Below are positions 32,938-41,004 of a stretch of 64,000 nucleotides of DNA, piece by piece; within the stretch, counting starts at the first letter, position 1; the number at the start of each line of letters is the position of its first letter. This DNA is from Paenibacillus catalpae. GTDB lineage: Bacteria > Bacillota > Bacilli > Paenibacillales > Paenibacillaceae. The DNA lies in contig NZ_FOMT01000003.1 in NCBI RefSeq assembly GCF_900112695.1, positions 641,870 to 705,869 of the forward strand, written 5' to 3'. Both the position numbers and the translations under genes were made by a program. The notes under the pieces were generated by a model that saw only the letters and a program-made list of their open reading frames with translations, made no database searches and was not told the DNA's origin.

Positions 32938-32972
32938 TGCCCGAATGGATCATTCCATTCGGGCATTTTTTC
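32938..32972 (+). terminator. Intrinsic terminator after the alpha/beta hydrolase
   Basis: GCCCGAATGGA / TCCATTCGGGC stem and TTTTTT tail. Confidence 0.85.
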
Positions 32973-33040
32973 TGTAAAGGATGCATTTCTGCTTCCCTGG
33001 AAGTATGATTATATCGAATGCAAGTAAAGTGGGTGAAGAG

Positions 33041-33265
33041 ATGACCGAAGAAACCGCAGCCCGTTGTCCAATCTGCAAGGAAGATAATAAATGCGGCAAT
33101 CTGGCGGGAATACCGGCCGGATCGTGTTGGTGCAGCAAGGAAACCTTTCCGCAGGTGGTCTTTGAGCAAATACCGCCTGAATGGTTAGGGAAGGCATGTG
33201 TATGCCAGGCCTGTCTTCATAAGCTGAAGCAAGAATCGATGAAAGAGTCCGGGGGAATAAAGTGA
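33041..33265 (+). CDS. Small cysteine-rich CWC-family protein
   Basis: 74 residues from the ATG at 33041; the upstream frame has no better ribosome site. Eight or so Cys residues occur in pairs: RCPICKEDNKCGN, GSCWCSKETFP and CVCQACL, which is the cysteine-rich CWC signature, probably a small metal site. Function is unknown. Its stop overlaps the start of the yojF-type gene (GTGATG), so it is coupled to yojF-bshB2. Confidence 0.8.
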   Translation: MTEETAARCPICKEDNKCGNLAGIPAGSCWCSKETFPQVVFEQIPPEWLGKACVCQACLHKLKQESMKESGGIK

Positions 33266-33576
33266 TGAATCCGATTATCCAATCAGAAGTAGAAGAGCTG
33301 CTTCGGGCTTTCGTTGGCGAGGAGATCCATGTCCATAGCGAAGCAACCTCTTACGTGTTTGTCCGCAATTTCAAGCTAAAGCTGACGCAGGCTTTTGTTG
33401 CTGGAGAGGGGCCTTTTAGGGTCGCTTTCCGTTTCGATCACATCGGCTGGCTGCGCATGGAAGCACTGACTCATTATGAGCTGGATCACGAAGACCGGTT
33501 ATTGCTGGCCGGTTATGATGACAGAGGGCGCATGAATGTAGCCCTTCATCTTGGAAAGGAGCCGTTTGCAGAATGA
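33265..33576 (+). CDS. yojF: YojF-family protein (DUF1806)
   Basis: 103 residues. The sequence opens MNPIIQSEVEELLRAFVGEEIHVHSEATSY and ends in GYDDRGRMNVALHLGKEPF, as I remember for YojF proteins. The position directly upstream of a BshB2-type deacetylase with an ATGA overlap repeats the yojF-yojG order of Bacillus. Its biochemical role is unknown; it may assist bacillithiol synthesis. A small, soluble beta-rich protein is expected. Confidence 0.78.
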   Translation: MNPIIQSEVEELLRAFVGEEIHVHSEATSYVFVRNFKLKLTQAFVAGEGPFRVAFRFDHIGWLRMEALTHYELDHEDRLLLAGYDDRGRMNVALHLGKEPFAE

Positions 33577-34271
33577 GTACATCTACGAGAAAACTCCTTG
33601 CTGTATTTGCGCATCCCGATGATGAGTCATTTATTTGCGGCGGAACGTTAGCCAAATATGCAAGCAGCGGTGTCGAGATTACGCTCGTCAGCGCTACCAG
33701 AGGCGAGATGGGGCGAAGAATGGGCAATCCTCCTTACCTGAATCGTGAAACGATGGCGGCGGCACGGGAGCTGGAGCTGCGTGAAGCTTGTAAGTGTTTG
33801 GGGGTTCAACATCTTCAATTTTTCGATATCCGCGATAAAACGGTGGAGTTTGTTGACCCAGATCAATTGTCGGACCGTATTGCCGGATTAATTAGAGAAG
33901 TGGATCCCGATGTTATTCTCACCTTCCATGAGCAATGGGGCGGACATCCGGATCATTGCGCGATAGGCAAAGCGACGGCGGAAGCGCTCGCCCGTACGGG
34001 GTTGAAGAAAGCCCTGTATTACATATCCTTCGGGGACTCCTTGGCATATCCTGAATCCTTTGGATATACGAGAGAGGATATCTCTCAAATCAACATAAGC
34101 AAGTTTAAAAAAGCAAAGCTTGCCGCGTTCCGTGCTCACCGTTGCCAGACGGAGATGGATGAATGGGTATGGCTGCCGGATAAGCAGGCAATGAACCGAT
34201 TGGGGGATTATGAGTATTTCATAAGAGGAAACGAAGAGGCGCTTCGAAGAGACCGGAGCGATCTGTTCTAG
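33573..34271 (+). CDS. bshB2: PIG-L-family deacetylase, BshB2-like
   Basis: 232 residues. The zinc site AHPDDESFICGGTLAKYA and the distal GGHPDHCAIG motif define the PIG-L/LmbE family. In bacilli BshB enzymes deacetylate GlcNAc-malate in bacillithiol synthesis; the yojF neighbour identifies the BshB2 type. It can also act on bacillithiol conjugates. The ATG overlaps the yojF stop. It converges with the next gene with only 15 bases between stops and no evident terminator. Confidence 0.85.
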   Translation: MSTSTRKLLAVFAHPDDESFICGGTLAKYASSGVEITLVSATRGEMGRRMGNPPYLNRETMAAARELELREACKCLGVQHLQFFDIRDKTVEFVDPDQLSDRIAGLIREVDPDVILTFHEQWGGHPDHCAIGKATAEALARTGLKKALYYISFGDSLAYPESFGYTREDISQINISKFKKAKLAAFRAHRCQTEMDEWVWLPDKQAMNRLGDYEYFIRGNEEALRRDRSDLF

Positions 34272-34286
34272 CACCTCATGAAACGA

Positions 34287-35447
34287 TTATTGGGTGAATT
34301 CGCTTAAGGCTTCGGCTGCGAGATTCGATATAACCACATTGTCCATCGGCGGATTATGCAGTCCTGCCCGGACATCCCGGTAATACCGTTCTAATGGCAG
34401 TTGCCGGGATAAGCTGGTTCCGCCGACAATCCGCATCGCAAGATCTACGATCCGAATCGCATGATTTGTCACGATATATTTGGCAAGGCCAAGGTCCGCT
34501 TTCAGAGCGGGCCTGTTCGCCGTCTCTTGATCCCAGCGGTCCGCAACGGAATAAAGCATCGTATGAGCGGTGCGAAGCTCGATCTCCATCTCGCCAATCG
34601 AGTGCTGAACAGAAGGGAGGGCGGCAATTGGCTTCTCCATCGTATTTGGTTTGTACGAGTTGGCAAAATTCACGGCGAAGTCTCTAGCCGCCTGTGCGAT
34701 ACCTAAATAACATGCCGGGATATGCAGCATCCAGCCGCCGCCGTCATCCGAACCTTTGCCGTGAAGTCGGTTTGCGGTTGGTACAAAAGCCTGATCAAGC
34801 ACAACATCATGGCTGCCGGTTGCCCGCATGCCAAGCGTATCCCAGGTCTCAATCAAGGACACCTGTTCTCCCCGCTCTACGAGAAAATCGCCAGTGCTTT
34901 CTTCATCAGGAATATAAGCTGTAACGACAAACCGGTCAAGGATCGGGGACAGCGTGCTGAAGGTTTTGCGGCCGGAAATCAGCCATCCGCCGTCAACAGC
35001 TGTTGCTGTAGTCTCGGGCTTGCCGCCCCGGCTTGGACTGCCGGAAGCCGCTTCGCTGGCGAAAGTATTAATCATCGCGCCGTCATTAACGACTGCTTCG
35101 CATAAATGGGCGAAGACGGGCTCCGGCCATTTCCGGGTTGTCCGCAGATGAAGAATCTGGCCCATATGCCAGCCAACTGCTAAAGCCGTTGAACCGTCAC
35201 CATAAGCAATACGTTCTTGCAGCATAACGAGCTCATACAGAGAAATCTCATCGCCGCCGTAAGCTCGCGGCACGGTCAGCTTCAAGTACCCTGCCTCTTT
35301 CAAATCCGCAAAATTATCAAAAGGAAAGGAACCTTCCCGGTCATGCCGGGATGCTCTTTCCGCGAAACGAGCTGCTAATTGATCTGCTTGAGCCGCAAGG
35401 GCTCTCTCTTTCTCATTCCGAATATAGTGATCGATCCACCTGGCCAT
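34287..35447 (-). CDS. Acyl-CoA dehydrogenase-like flavoenzyme (DszC/SfnB group)
   Basis: 386 residues. Acyl-CoA dehydrogenase fold: N-terminal helices, AINTFASEAASGSPSRGGKPETTATAVDGGWLISGRKTFST in the middle, LGMRATGSHDVVLDQAFVP, and a C-terminal helical domain ending LPLERYYRDVRAGLHNPPMDN. The usual catalytic Glu of true dehydrogenases is not evident. The set suits the DszC/SfnB/HpaH-like flavin monooxygenases used in sulfur or aromatic oxidation. It is a single gene with GAGGAGTGG before the ATG; the substrate is unknown. Confidence 0.8.
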   Translation of the reverse strand: MARWIDHYIRNEKERALAAQADQLAARFAERASRHDREGSFPFDNFADLKEAGYLKLTVPRAYGGDEISLYELVMLQERIAYGDGSTALAVGWHMGQILHLRTTRKWPEPVFAHLCEAVVNDGAMINTFASEAASGSPSRGGKPETTATAVDGGWLISGRKTFSTLSPILDRFVVTAYIPDEESTGDFLVERGEQVSLIETWDTLGMRATGSHDVVLDQAFVPTANRLHGKGSDDGGGWMLHIPACYLGIAQAARDFAVNFANSYKPNTMEKPIAALPSVQHSIGEMEIELRTAHTMLYSVADRWDQETANRPALKADLGLAKYIVTNHAIRIVDLAMRIVGGTSLSRQLPLERYYRDVRAGLHNPPMDNVVISNLAAEALSEFTQ

Positions 35448-35505
35448 CCGTTGTCCACTCCTCTCTCCCTTATTATAGCAACTAGATAGAGGGAACAGGA
35501 AGCGG

Positions 35506-37263
35506 TTAGGCTTGAACGCCGATATGGGCGTTTGAAGCGAACCGGAACAAACCTTTATCCGTTAATTTGAGCTCGGGGATGACCGGAAGAGCCAAGAAGG
35601 ATAAGGTCAGAAACGGATTAAACGTATCCGGAGCACCAATCGTGCGCAAGGTCTCATAAAGACTTTGCATCTCCGTATAGACCTCCTTATAGCTCTGCTC
35701 GGACAATAATCCGCCAACGGGCAAGGCCAGGGAAGCGAGCACCCGACCGTCCAGAGCAACGGCCAGACCGCCATTCATGGAGACGACATGCTCGATTGCG
35801 GTCAACATATCTTTATCGGACACACCGGCGCAAATGATATTATGCGAATCATGGGCAACCGACGATACGATGGCGCCTTTGCGTAATCCGAATCCTTTTA
35901 CAATCGCGAGCCCGATATGGCCGGTTCTATGATGACGTTCTACGACCGCAAGCTTCAGCTGATCCCGTTCCACTGAGGCCAAAAACCGCTGCTCCTGGTC
36001 TCTCTGGACTTGTTCCTGCAGATGAAGGGTGACAAGCGAGTTCGGAATAATCCCGATCACATTGCAGAAGTCCGATTGAAGCGGGAGGTGAAGAGCATCC
36101 GGCTTCAGCGGCTTCATTCCGTTACGGATTACGGCAGCAGTCGAAGCACTGACTGAAGACGGGGAGATCGACTCAGGGAAAGCGGCTTCATTAAGCTCGC
36201 CGTTCTGGAATACACAAACACCTTCCTTATAGACTTGCCGGATAGACATGGAGCCGAGATCATCCAGAATAACAAGATCAGCTTTATAACCGGGTGCGAT
36301 CGCCCCTTGATGACGGAGGCCGAAGCATTCGGCGGCATTTAGGGTAGCCATCTGGATAGCGGTAACCGGATCAAGTCCTTTGCTCACAGCAAGACGGATA
36401 CTGTAATTGACGCTGCCTTCCTCGAGCAAATCATCAATCAATTTATCATCCGTCACAAAAAGACATCTCCGGCTGTTCTGCGGCGTGACGGCAGGGAGCA
36501 ATGCTTCCAGATCCTTGGCAACCGTTCCTTCGCGAAGCATGAGGTACATCCCAAGCTCAAGGCGCTGCCGCGCTTCTTCGGCGTTGATCGCCTCGTGATC
36601 CGTGCGAATGCCTGCGGCCATGTAAAGGTTTAGCTGCTCACGTGAAATGCCGGCAGCATGGCCGTCGATATGGGCATGATGATCGGCTGCGTCTGCCAGT
36701 TTAGTGATCAGGCCGGGACTTCCTGCAGCAAGTGCAGGGAAGTCCATCACTTCAGCAAGTCCAAGCACCTTGGGGTGATGGAAGAAAGGGTGGAGCTCTT
36801 CGGCTTCCAGCACTGCGCCGCTTGTCTCGAAGGGAGTGGAAGGCACGCATGACGGCAGATTGACATAGATGTCGAGGGGAAGACCTTCGGATTGGTCAAG
36901 CATGTATTGGATCCCCTCCCTGCCCATTACGTTGGCAATCTCATGAGGATCGGTCACAACCGCAGTAACCCCGTGCTGAAGGACGACCTTCGCGAACTCC
37001 CGCGGCGTAAGCATCGAACTCTCGATATGTACATGACCGTCAATCAAGCCGGGAATAATCCATTGACCTGATGCATCAATGACGGTTTGGCCATCCTTGT
37101 ACTCGCCGATTCCTGCTATCATGCCATCGACGACCGCAATATCGCCGGTCATGATGCTGCCAGTAAATACATTCACAATTTTCCCGTTTCGGATAACAAG
37201 GTCTGCCGCAGCACGTTTTGCTGTTACCTCAATTCGTTTAGACAGCCGGTCTTTTGTATTCAT
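35506..37263 (-). CDS. adeC: Adenine deaminase AdeC
   Basis: 585 residues, the usual size. The amidohydrolase metal site is clear (IIPGLIDGHVHIESSMLTPREFAKVVLQHGVTAVVTDPHEIANVMG), then HIDGHAAG and FVTDDK; the C-terminal adenine deaminase domain includes VASVAHDSHNIICAGVSDKDML. It converts adenine to hypoxanthine and ammonia. An adenine-type purine riboswitch occupies its leader, so excess adenine should switch the gene on. Confidence 0.94.
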   Translation of the reverse strand: MNTKDRLSKRIEVTAKRAAADLVIRNGKIVNVFTGSIMTGDIAVVDGMIAGIGEYKDGQTVIDASGQWIIPGLIDGHVHIESSMLTPREFAKVVLQHGVTAVVTDPHEIANVMGREGIQYMLDQSEGLPLDIYVNLPSCVPSTPFETSGAVLEAEELHPFFHHPKVLGLAEVMDFPALAAGSPGLITKLADAADHHAHIDGHAAGISREQLNLYMAAGIRTDHEAINAEEARQRLELGMYLMLREGTVAKDLEALLPAVTPQNSRRCLFVTDDKLIDDLLEEGSVNYSIRLAVSKGLDPVTAIQMATLNAAECFGLRHQGAIAPGYKADLVILDDLGSMSIRQVYKEGVCVFQNGELNEAAFPESISPSSVSASTAAVIRNGMKPLKPDALHLPLQSDFCNVIGIIPNSLVTLHLQEQVQRDQEQRFLASVERDQLKLAVVERHHRTGHIGLAIVKGFGLRKGAIVSSVAHDSHNIICAGVSDKDMLTAIEHVVSMNGGLAVALDGRVLASLALPVGGLLSEQSYKEVYTEMQSLYETLRTIGAPDTFNPFLTLSFLALPVIPELKLTDKGLFRFASNAHIGVQA

Positions 37264-37293
37264 GTCTCCTATTCTCTCCTCTTTTCCATAAAA

Positions 37294-37405
37294 TAAAAAA
37301 AACTCCCGATCACCATCGATGCTGAAATAAGCATGCTGGTAATCGGGAGTTTACGGTTCCCGGTAGAAACCCTCGACCCGTATTGCCGAGGTTATACGCA
37401 ATATT
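37294..37405 (-). ncRNA. Purine riboswitch, adenine class, controlling adeC
   Basis: On the minus strand the aptamer reads TATAACC, P2, GTTTCTACC, P3 loop ACCGTAA and J3/1 GATTACC. The discriminator base after GA is T (xpt guanine types have C), so adenine is predicted. It closely resembles the pbuE aptamer. The 3' part of P3 and P1 also builds a terminator, AACTCCCGAT..ACCA / TGGT..ATCGGGAGTT plus eight T residues, so ligand binding should block termination. P1 is short, with a 2-base bulge. Confidence 0.88.
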
Positions 37406-37445
37406 AGTATCTATTGTAGGGGATGGATACCGGAAATTCAAAGCA

Positions 37446-37850
37446 TTATTTTTCTGGAACTGCATGCTCTAATTGTTCATCAATCTTGCGCATCAATTCC
37501 GGGTCCTCGTACCAATCAAGCTTTTTGTCAATCTGCTTAAGGTTATTGTTCAGTTCCTGGATCTGTTCTAGCACCTTAAGTTTGTGGTCAGCAAGCATTT
37601 TTTTGCGCACCTCAATGGTTGCGCTTCCCTGCTTGCACCAATCGCTGTACTGCTTAATCTCCTTAATAGGCATTCCGGTGTCTTTCAGACAGCAGATAAG
37701 GGAGACCCATTCCAGATCCATCTCCGTAAAGATCCGGATGCCGGATTTATTGCGTGATACGAATGGGAGCAGACCTTCTTTGTCATAGTAGCGAAGCGTG
37801 TGGGCAGACAAGCCAAATTTGCTAGCAACTTCATTAATCGTAAAATTCAT
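37446..37850 (-). CDS. MerR-family transcriptional regulator
   Basis: 134 residues. N-terminal MerR helix-turn-helix with wing: INEVASKFGLSAHTLRYYDKEGLLPFVSRNKSGIRIF, then the CLKDTGMPIKEIKQY segment and a coiled-coil dimerisation helix. There are no conserved Cys for metal sensing, so it suits the AdhR/YdfL-like group that senses aldehydes or small organics. It is divergent from an SDR gene, whose promoter has the 19-bp spacer and central dyad that MerR proteins activate. Confidence 0.88.
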   Translation of the reverse strand: MNFTINEVASKFGLSAHTLRYYDKEGLLPFVSRNKSGIRIFTEMDLEWVSLICCLKDTGMPIKEIKQYSDWCKQGSATIEVRKKMLADHKLKVLEQIQELNNNLKQIDKKLDWYEDPELMRKIDEQLEHAVPEK

Positions 37851-37868
37851 TTTTTTTCACCCTTTAGC

Positions 37869-37899
37869 TTGACTTAGAGTTAACTCGAAGGAGTAACCT
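37869..37899 (+). promoter_or_regulatory. MerR-type promoter of the SDR gene
   Basis: TTGACT (37869-37874), a 19-bp spacer and TAACCT (37894-37899). The spacer carries CTTAGAGTTAACTCGAAG (37873-37890), an 18-bp dyad with one mismatched pair. Overlong spacing with an operator between the boxes is the hallmark of MerR-activated promoters. Confidence 0.7.
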
Positions 37900-37966
37900 C
37901 ACTTTAGAACAACTGATCGCAATAATCAAGTGTTCAAATTACAGAGGTAAAAAGGAGAGGCTAACA

Positions 37967-38731
37967 ATGGGAGCTAGTCATAAAATCGCACTTGTCACAG
38001 GAGGAAGCCGCGGCTTAGGGCGCAATTCGGCTATCGCTTTATCGAAGAAAGGAATCGACGTTATTGTGACTTATCTGTCCCGTTCGGAAGAAGCGGAAGA
38101 GGTCGTGAAGGAGATTGAGGCAAATGGCTGTAAAGCGGCCGCGCTTCAGCTTGATGCGGGCAATATTTCTTCCTTTGACAGCTTTGCCGCACAATTGGAT
38201 GATCTTCTGAAGGAGAAGTGGGGCCGTGATCAAATCGACTTCCTGATCAACAACGCAGGGTTTGGCATCCATTCGCCGATTGCAACAACCACGGAGGAGC
38301 AGTTTGACAGCTTGATGAACGTTCATTTCAAAGGTGTCTTTTTCTTAACGCAAAAGCTGCTGCCTCGTATTGCAGATCAAGGCGGGATTGTCAATCTGTC
38401 TACAGGGTTAACGCGGTTTACGACGGACGGTTATGGCGCTTATGCCGCTATGAAAGGTGCTATTGAAGTGCTGACGAAATATATGGCGAAGGAATTGGGT
38501 AATCGCGGGATCAGGGTCAATCTAGTTGCGCCAGGTGCGATTGCGACGGATTTCGCAGGAGGATTCGTGAGGGATAATCAGGACATTCGTGGTCATCTCG
38601 GCTCGCTGACGGCACTTGGCCGTGTTGGCGAAGTTGATGATATTGGCGGTGTCGTAGCGGCTTTATGCACACCGGAGCTTGGCTGGGTGAATGCGCAGCG
38701 CATTGAAGCCTCGGGCGGTATGAACTTGTAA
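37967..38731 (+). CDS. Short-chain dehydrogenase/reductase
   Basis: 254 residues. NAD(P) site TGGSRGLGR, the NNAG motif (LINNAGFGIHSP), catalytic Ser in VNLSTG and Tyr/Lys in YGAYAAMKGAIEVL, ending in the usual NAQRIEASGGM. An Arg at position 38-40 region (SRSEEA) suggests NADPH. It is probably activated by the divergent MerR regulator, pointing to reduction of a reactive carbonyl; the substrate is not known. GGAGAGG precedes the ATG. Confidence 0.88.
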   Translation: MGASHKIALVTGGSRGLGRNSAIALSKKGIDVIVTYLSRSEEAEEVVKEIEANGCKAAALQLDAGNISSFDSFAAQLDDLLKEKWGRDQIDFLINNAGFGIHSPIATTTEEQFDSLMNVHFKGVFFLTQKLLPRIADQGGIVNLSTGLTRFTTDGYGAYAAMKGAIEVLTKYMAKELGNRGIRVNLVAPGAIATDFAGGFVRDNQDIRGHLGSLTALGRVGEVDDIGGVVAALCTPELGWVNAQRIEASGGMNL

Positions 38732-38779
38732 GGTGCTCGAAGGGTGTTGTTAGCATAATTCTCATATTTGAACTTATTG

Positions 38780-38806
38780 CTGGAGCCGGCTGCAAACCGG
38801 CTCCAG
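38780..38806. terminator. Bidirectional terminator between the SDR gene and gpmA
   Basis: CTGGAGCCGG / CCGGCTCCAG with a 7-base loop. Confidence 0.7.
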
Positions 38807-38812
38807 TTTCAT

Positions 38813-39550
38813 TTACGGGGTCATATGCGTCGGAATCTGGCCTGCCGGATAAGGACCGTCCCAGCCCAGATAATAATGGCGGACTGGTTTAAGATCATCA
38901 TTTAATTCATAGACTAGCGGAATGCCCGTTGGAATGTTCAGGTCTGCTATACCGTCAGGCGGAATTTGATCCAGGTATTTCACCAATGCCCGGAGGGTGT
39001 TGCCATGAGCGGCAATAAGCACGCGGCCTCCTGCGGAGATGACAGGGGCTATTTCGGCATTCCAGTATTTCAGCACACGTGCTTCCGTGTCCTCCAGATT
39101 TTCCGTTAACGGAACTTCACCATTCTTCAAGTCCTTGTACCGCGGATCAGCTGCCTCATAACGCAGGTCGGTTTTGTCCAGCGAGGGAGGGCGGATATCC
39201 ACGGATCTTCGCCATATGTATACCTGGTCTTCCCCGTATTTCTCCGCTGTCTCGGCTTTGTTTAGTCCCTGCAGGGCGCCGTAATGCCGCTCATTTAACA
39301 TCCAGCTCTTATGCTCAGGAATCCATAACAGGTCCATCTCATGAAGGATAATCCAGGATGTCCGAATGGCTCGCTTCAAGACGGAAGTATAGGCGGCATC
39401 GAAGACGTAGCCGTGCTTTTTTAATATTTTTCCCGCCTCTCTCGCTTCATCGAGCCCTTGAGTCGACAAGTCGACATCGGTCCAGCCCGTAAAACGGTTC
39501 TCAACATTCCAAACGCTTTGTCCGTGACGAATTAGGACGATATTTTTCAA
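38813..39550 (-). CDS. gpmA: 2,3-bisphosphoglycerate-dependent phosphoglycerate mutase
   Basis: 245 residues from a TTG start at 39550, set by GGAGG 8 bases upstream and by the family N-terminus [23 protein letters not shown]; the open frame runs 41 codons further upstream without a ribosome site. Catalytic His in RHGQS, then [25 protein letters not shown] and [16 protein letters not shown]. It interconverts 3- and 2-phosphoglycerate. An unusual terminator lies 54-100 bases upstream in its leader. Confidence 0.9.
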   Translation of the reverse strand: MKNIVLIRHGQSVWNVENRFTGWTDVDLSTQGLDEAREAGKILKKHGYVFDAAYTSVLKRAIRTSWIILHEMDLLWIPEHKSWMLNERHYGALQGLNKAETAEKYGEDQVYIWRRSVDIRPPSLDKTDLRYEAADPRYKDLKNGEVPLTENLEDTEARVLKYWNAEIAPVISAGGRVLIAAHGNTLRALVKYLDQIPPDGIADLNIPTGIPLVYELNDDLKPVRHYYLGWDGPYPAGQIPTHMTP

Positions 39551-39603
39551 GCAGATAACCTCCGCTCCTTCTGTTTTATCTATCTCTATAATGTTCCCTA
39601 TGC

Positions 39604-39703
39604 AATAAAAAAACAAGCTGGCCTGATAGAAATCAGAGCCAGCCTTTAACTTTATTTGATCTTGAAACTTCAATAATGTAATATGAGTTAATCTTTACGT
39701 CAA
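39604..39703 (-). ncRNA. Short terminated transcript or attenuator upstream of gpmA
   Basis: On the minus strand TTGACG (39703-39698), 17 bases, TACATT (39680-39675) form a promoter. About 20 bases after the expected start a hairpin AAGGCTGGC..TGAT / ATCA..GCCAGCTT ends in seven T residues (near 39604). No gene lies upstream in this direction, so either this is a ~65-nt small RNA or the leader of gpmA is attenuated. Confidence 0.45.
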
Positions 39704-39744
39704 CGTTAACTTTGTGCTAGTAAAATGGAAGTTGGTTTAAACGT

Positions 39745-39771
39745 TGTCACAAAAAAAGGCCTCATCTCGTT
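39745..39771 (+). promoter_or_regulatory. ECF41-type promoter of the ndh-like/ECF operon
   Basis: TGTCACA (39745-39751), exactly 16 bases, CGTT (39768-39771). This agrees with the published ECF41 promoter pattern TGTCACA-N16-CGTC except for the last base, and sits 34 bases before the flavoprotein start codon. Confidence 0.65.
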
Positions 39772-39804
39772 ACATGTGCAAACAGGAGAAGAGGAGAGGT
39801 TACG

Positions 39805-40992
39805 ATGAAAGAACTGACTTGCATGATTGTTGGCGGGGGCTTTGCGGGCATTCACGCGGTAAAAGCGATACGGAAAGCTCACAAAGCAAACGGTGCTCCA
39901 TATAAACTTAATCTGATTTTGTTTGATCAACAGCGAAGTCACTTGCGCAAAGTATTGTTGTTTCGCCCTGCGGTAAGCGAGCAGAATATTACGATTCCTT
40001 GGCAGCAAGTGCTGCAGGACGATGCCGTGTTTATCCAAGGCTCCGCCCTCGAAGTAGACGGCGTTCATAAGAAGTTGTTGTATCGTGACAGTGAGGGGCA
40101 GACCAAGGAGCATAGCTATGACGTGCTTGTGATGGCAATCGGGAGCATAGCCCGCCAGCCAGATCCAAATCAAGGAGGAATCCCGTTAACGGGAGTGGAT
40201 GCCGCCGCTCGCATTCTTGAGTTATGGCAGAGCAATATGAAACGCGCAGCGATAGAAAACAAGAAGGAAGAAAGGCAAAGGCTGCTGACGGCAGCTGTTG
40301 CGGGAGCGGGAATATCCGGAGTGGAGACGGCTGCAGAACTTGCATATGCCATGAGGAACGAGGCGTCGGCTAACGGACTGGATCCTTCCGAGGTTAAAGT
40401 CCATCTCATCAATGCTCAGGAACGGCTGTTTCTTGAAGGCCCGGTCAAGGTAAGCTTAAAGCTGGATCAAGATCTGGCGGAATGCGGGGTTATCGTCCAT
40501 CATAACCGGAGAGCGATTCGGGAGGAGGAAGGACGCCTTCAGTTATCCGAGGGGGATTCGCTGCCGGTAGGCTTAACGGTCTGGACGCTTGGTCTTGTGC
40601 CTAACCCGGCTCTACAGACAATGGGGCTGCCTGTTACCGAACAGGGGCAGGTTATTGTGGATGAGAGCTACAGGGTTCGCGGCAGGAGCGGCGTATATGC
40701 GATCGGTGACAATGCTTTTATTGTGGAGCAGGCAAGCGGCAAAGCATGCCAGATGACCTGTAAGGAAGCGATTCCGCAGGCGCAGCGGCTGGGCAAAATT
40801 ATTGTCGCCGATTTGACAGGCAGCGAGGCGCCTAAGCATAAAGCGGTAATGGATGCCTTCACGATCGGACTTGGACCGGGACGGGGGATCATGTGGACGC
40901 GTAAATGGGGGCTTGATATAATCATTTCGGATAAGCTTGCCTACAAAATCAAATGCTTCGCTTGGGATTATGCCAGTATGCTGAAATCGTAA
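39805..40992 (+). CDS. NAD(P)H dehydrogenase-like FAD flavoprotein (NDH-2 type)
   Basis: 395 residues with two Rossmann sites: GGGFAGIHAV at the N-terminus for FAD, and GAGISGVETAAELA near residue 170 for NAD(P)H. The late FAD contact is GVYAIGDNAF. The layout matches type II NADH dehydrogenases, but the C-terminal membrane-binding helix is weak. GAGGAGAGG precedes the ATG. The ECF41 sigma gene 12 bases downstream is the usual partner of such an oxidoreductase, so this is its likely target. Confidence 0.87.
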   Translation: MKELTCMIVGGGFAGIHAVKAIRKAHKANGAPYKLNLILFDQQRSHLRKVLLFRPAVSEQNITIPWQQVLQDDAVFIQGSALEVDGVHKKLLYRDSEGQTKEHSYDVLVMAIGSIARQPDPNQGGIPLTGVDAAARILELWQSNMKRAAIENKKEERQRLLTAAVAGAGISGVETAAELAYAMRNEASANGLDPSEVKVHLINAQERLFLEGPVKVSLKLDQDLAECGVIVHHNRRAIREEEGRLQLSEGDSLPVGLTVWTLGLVPNPALQTMGLPVTEQGQVIVDESYRVRGRSGVYAIGDNAFIVEQASGKACQMTCKEAIPQAQRLGKIIVADLTGSEAPKHKAVMDAFTIGLGPGRGIMWTRKWGLDIIISDKLAYKIKCFAWDYASMLKS

Positions 40993-41004
40993 GGAGCTTG
41001 TGAC

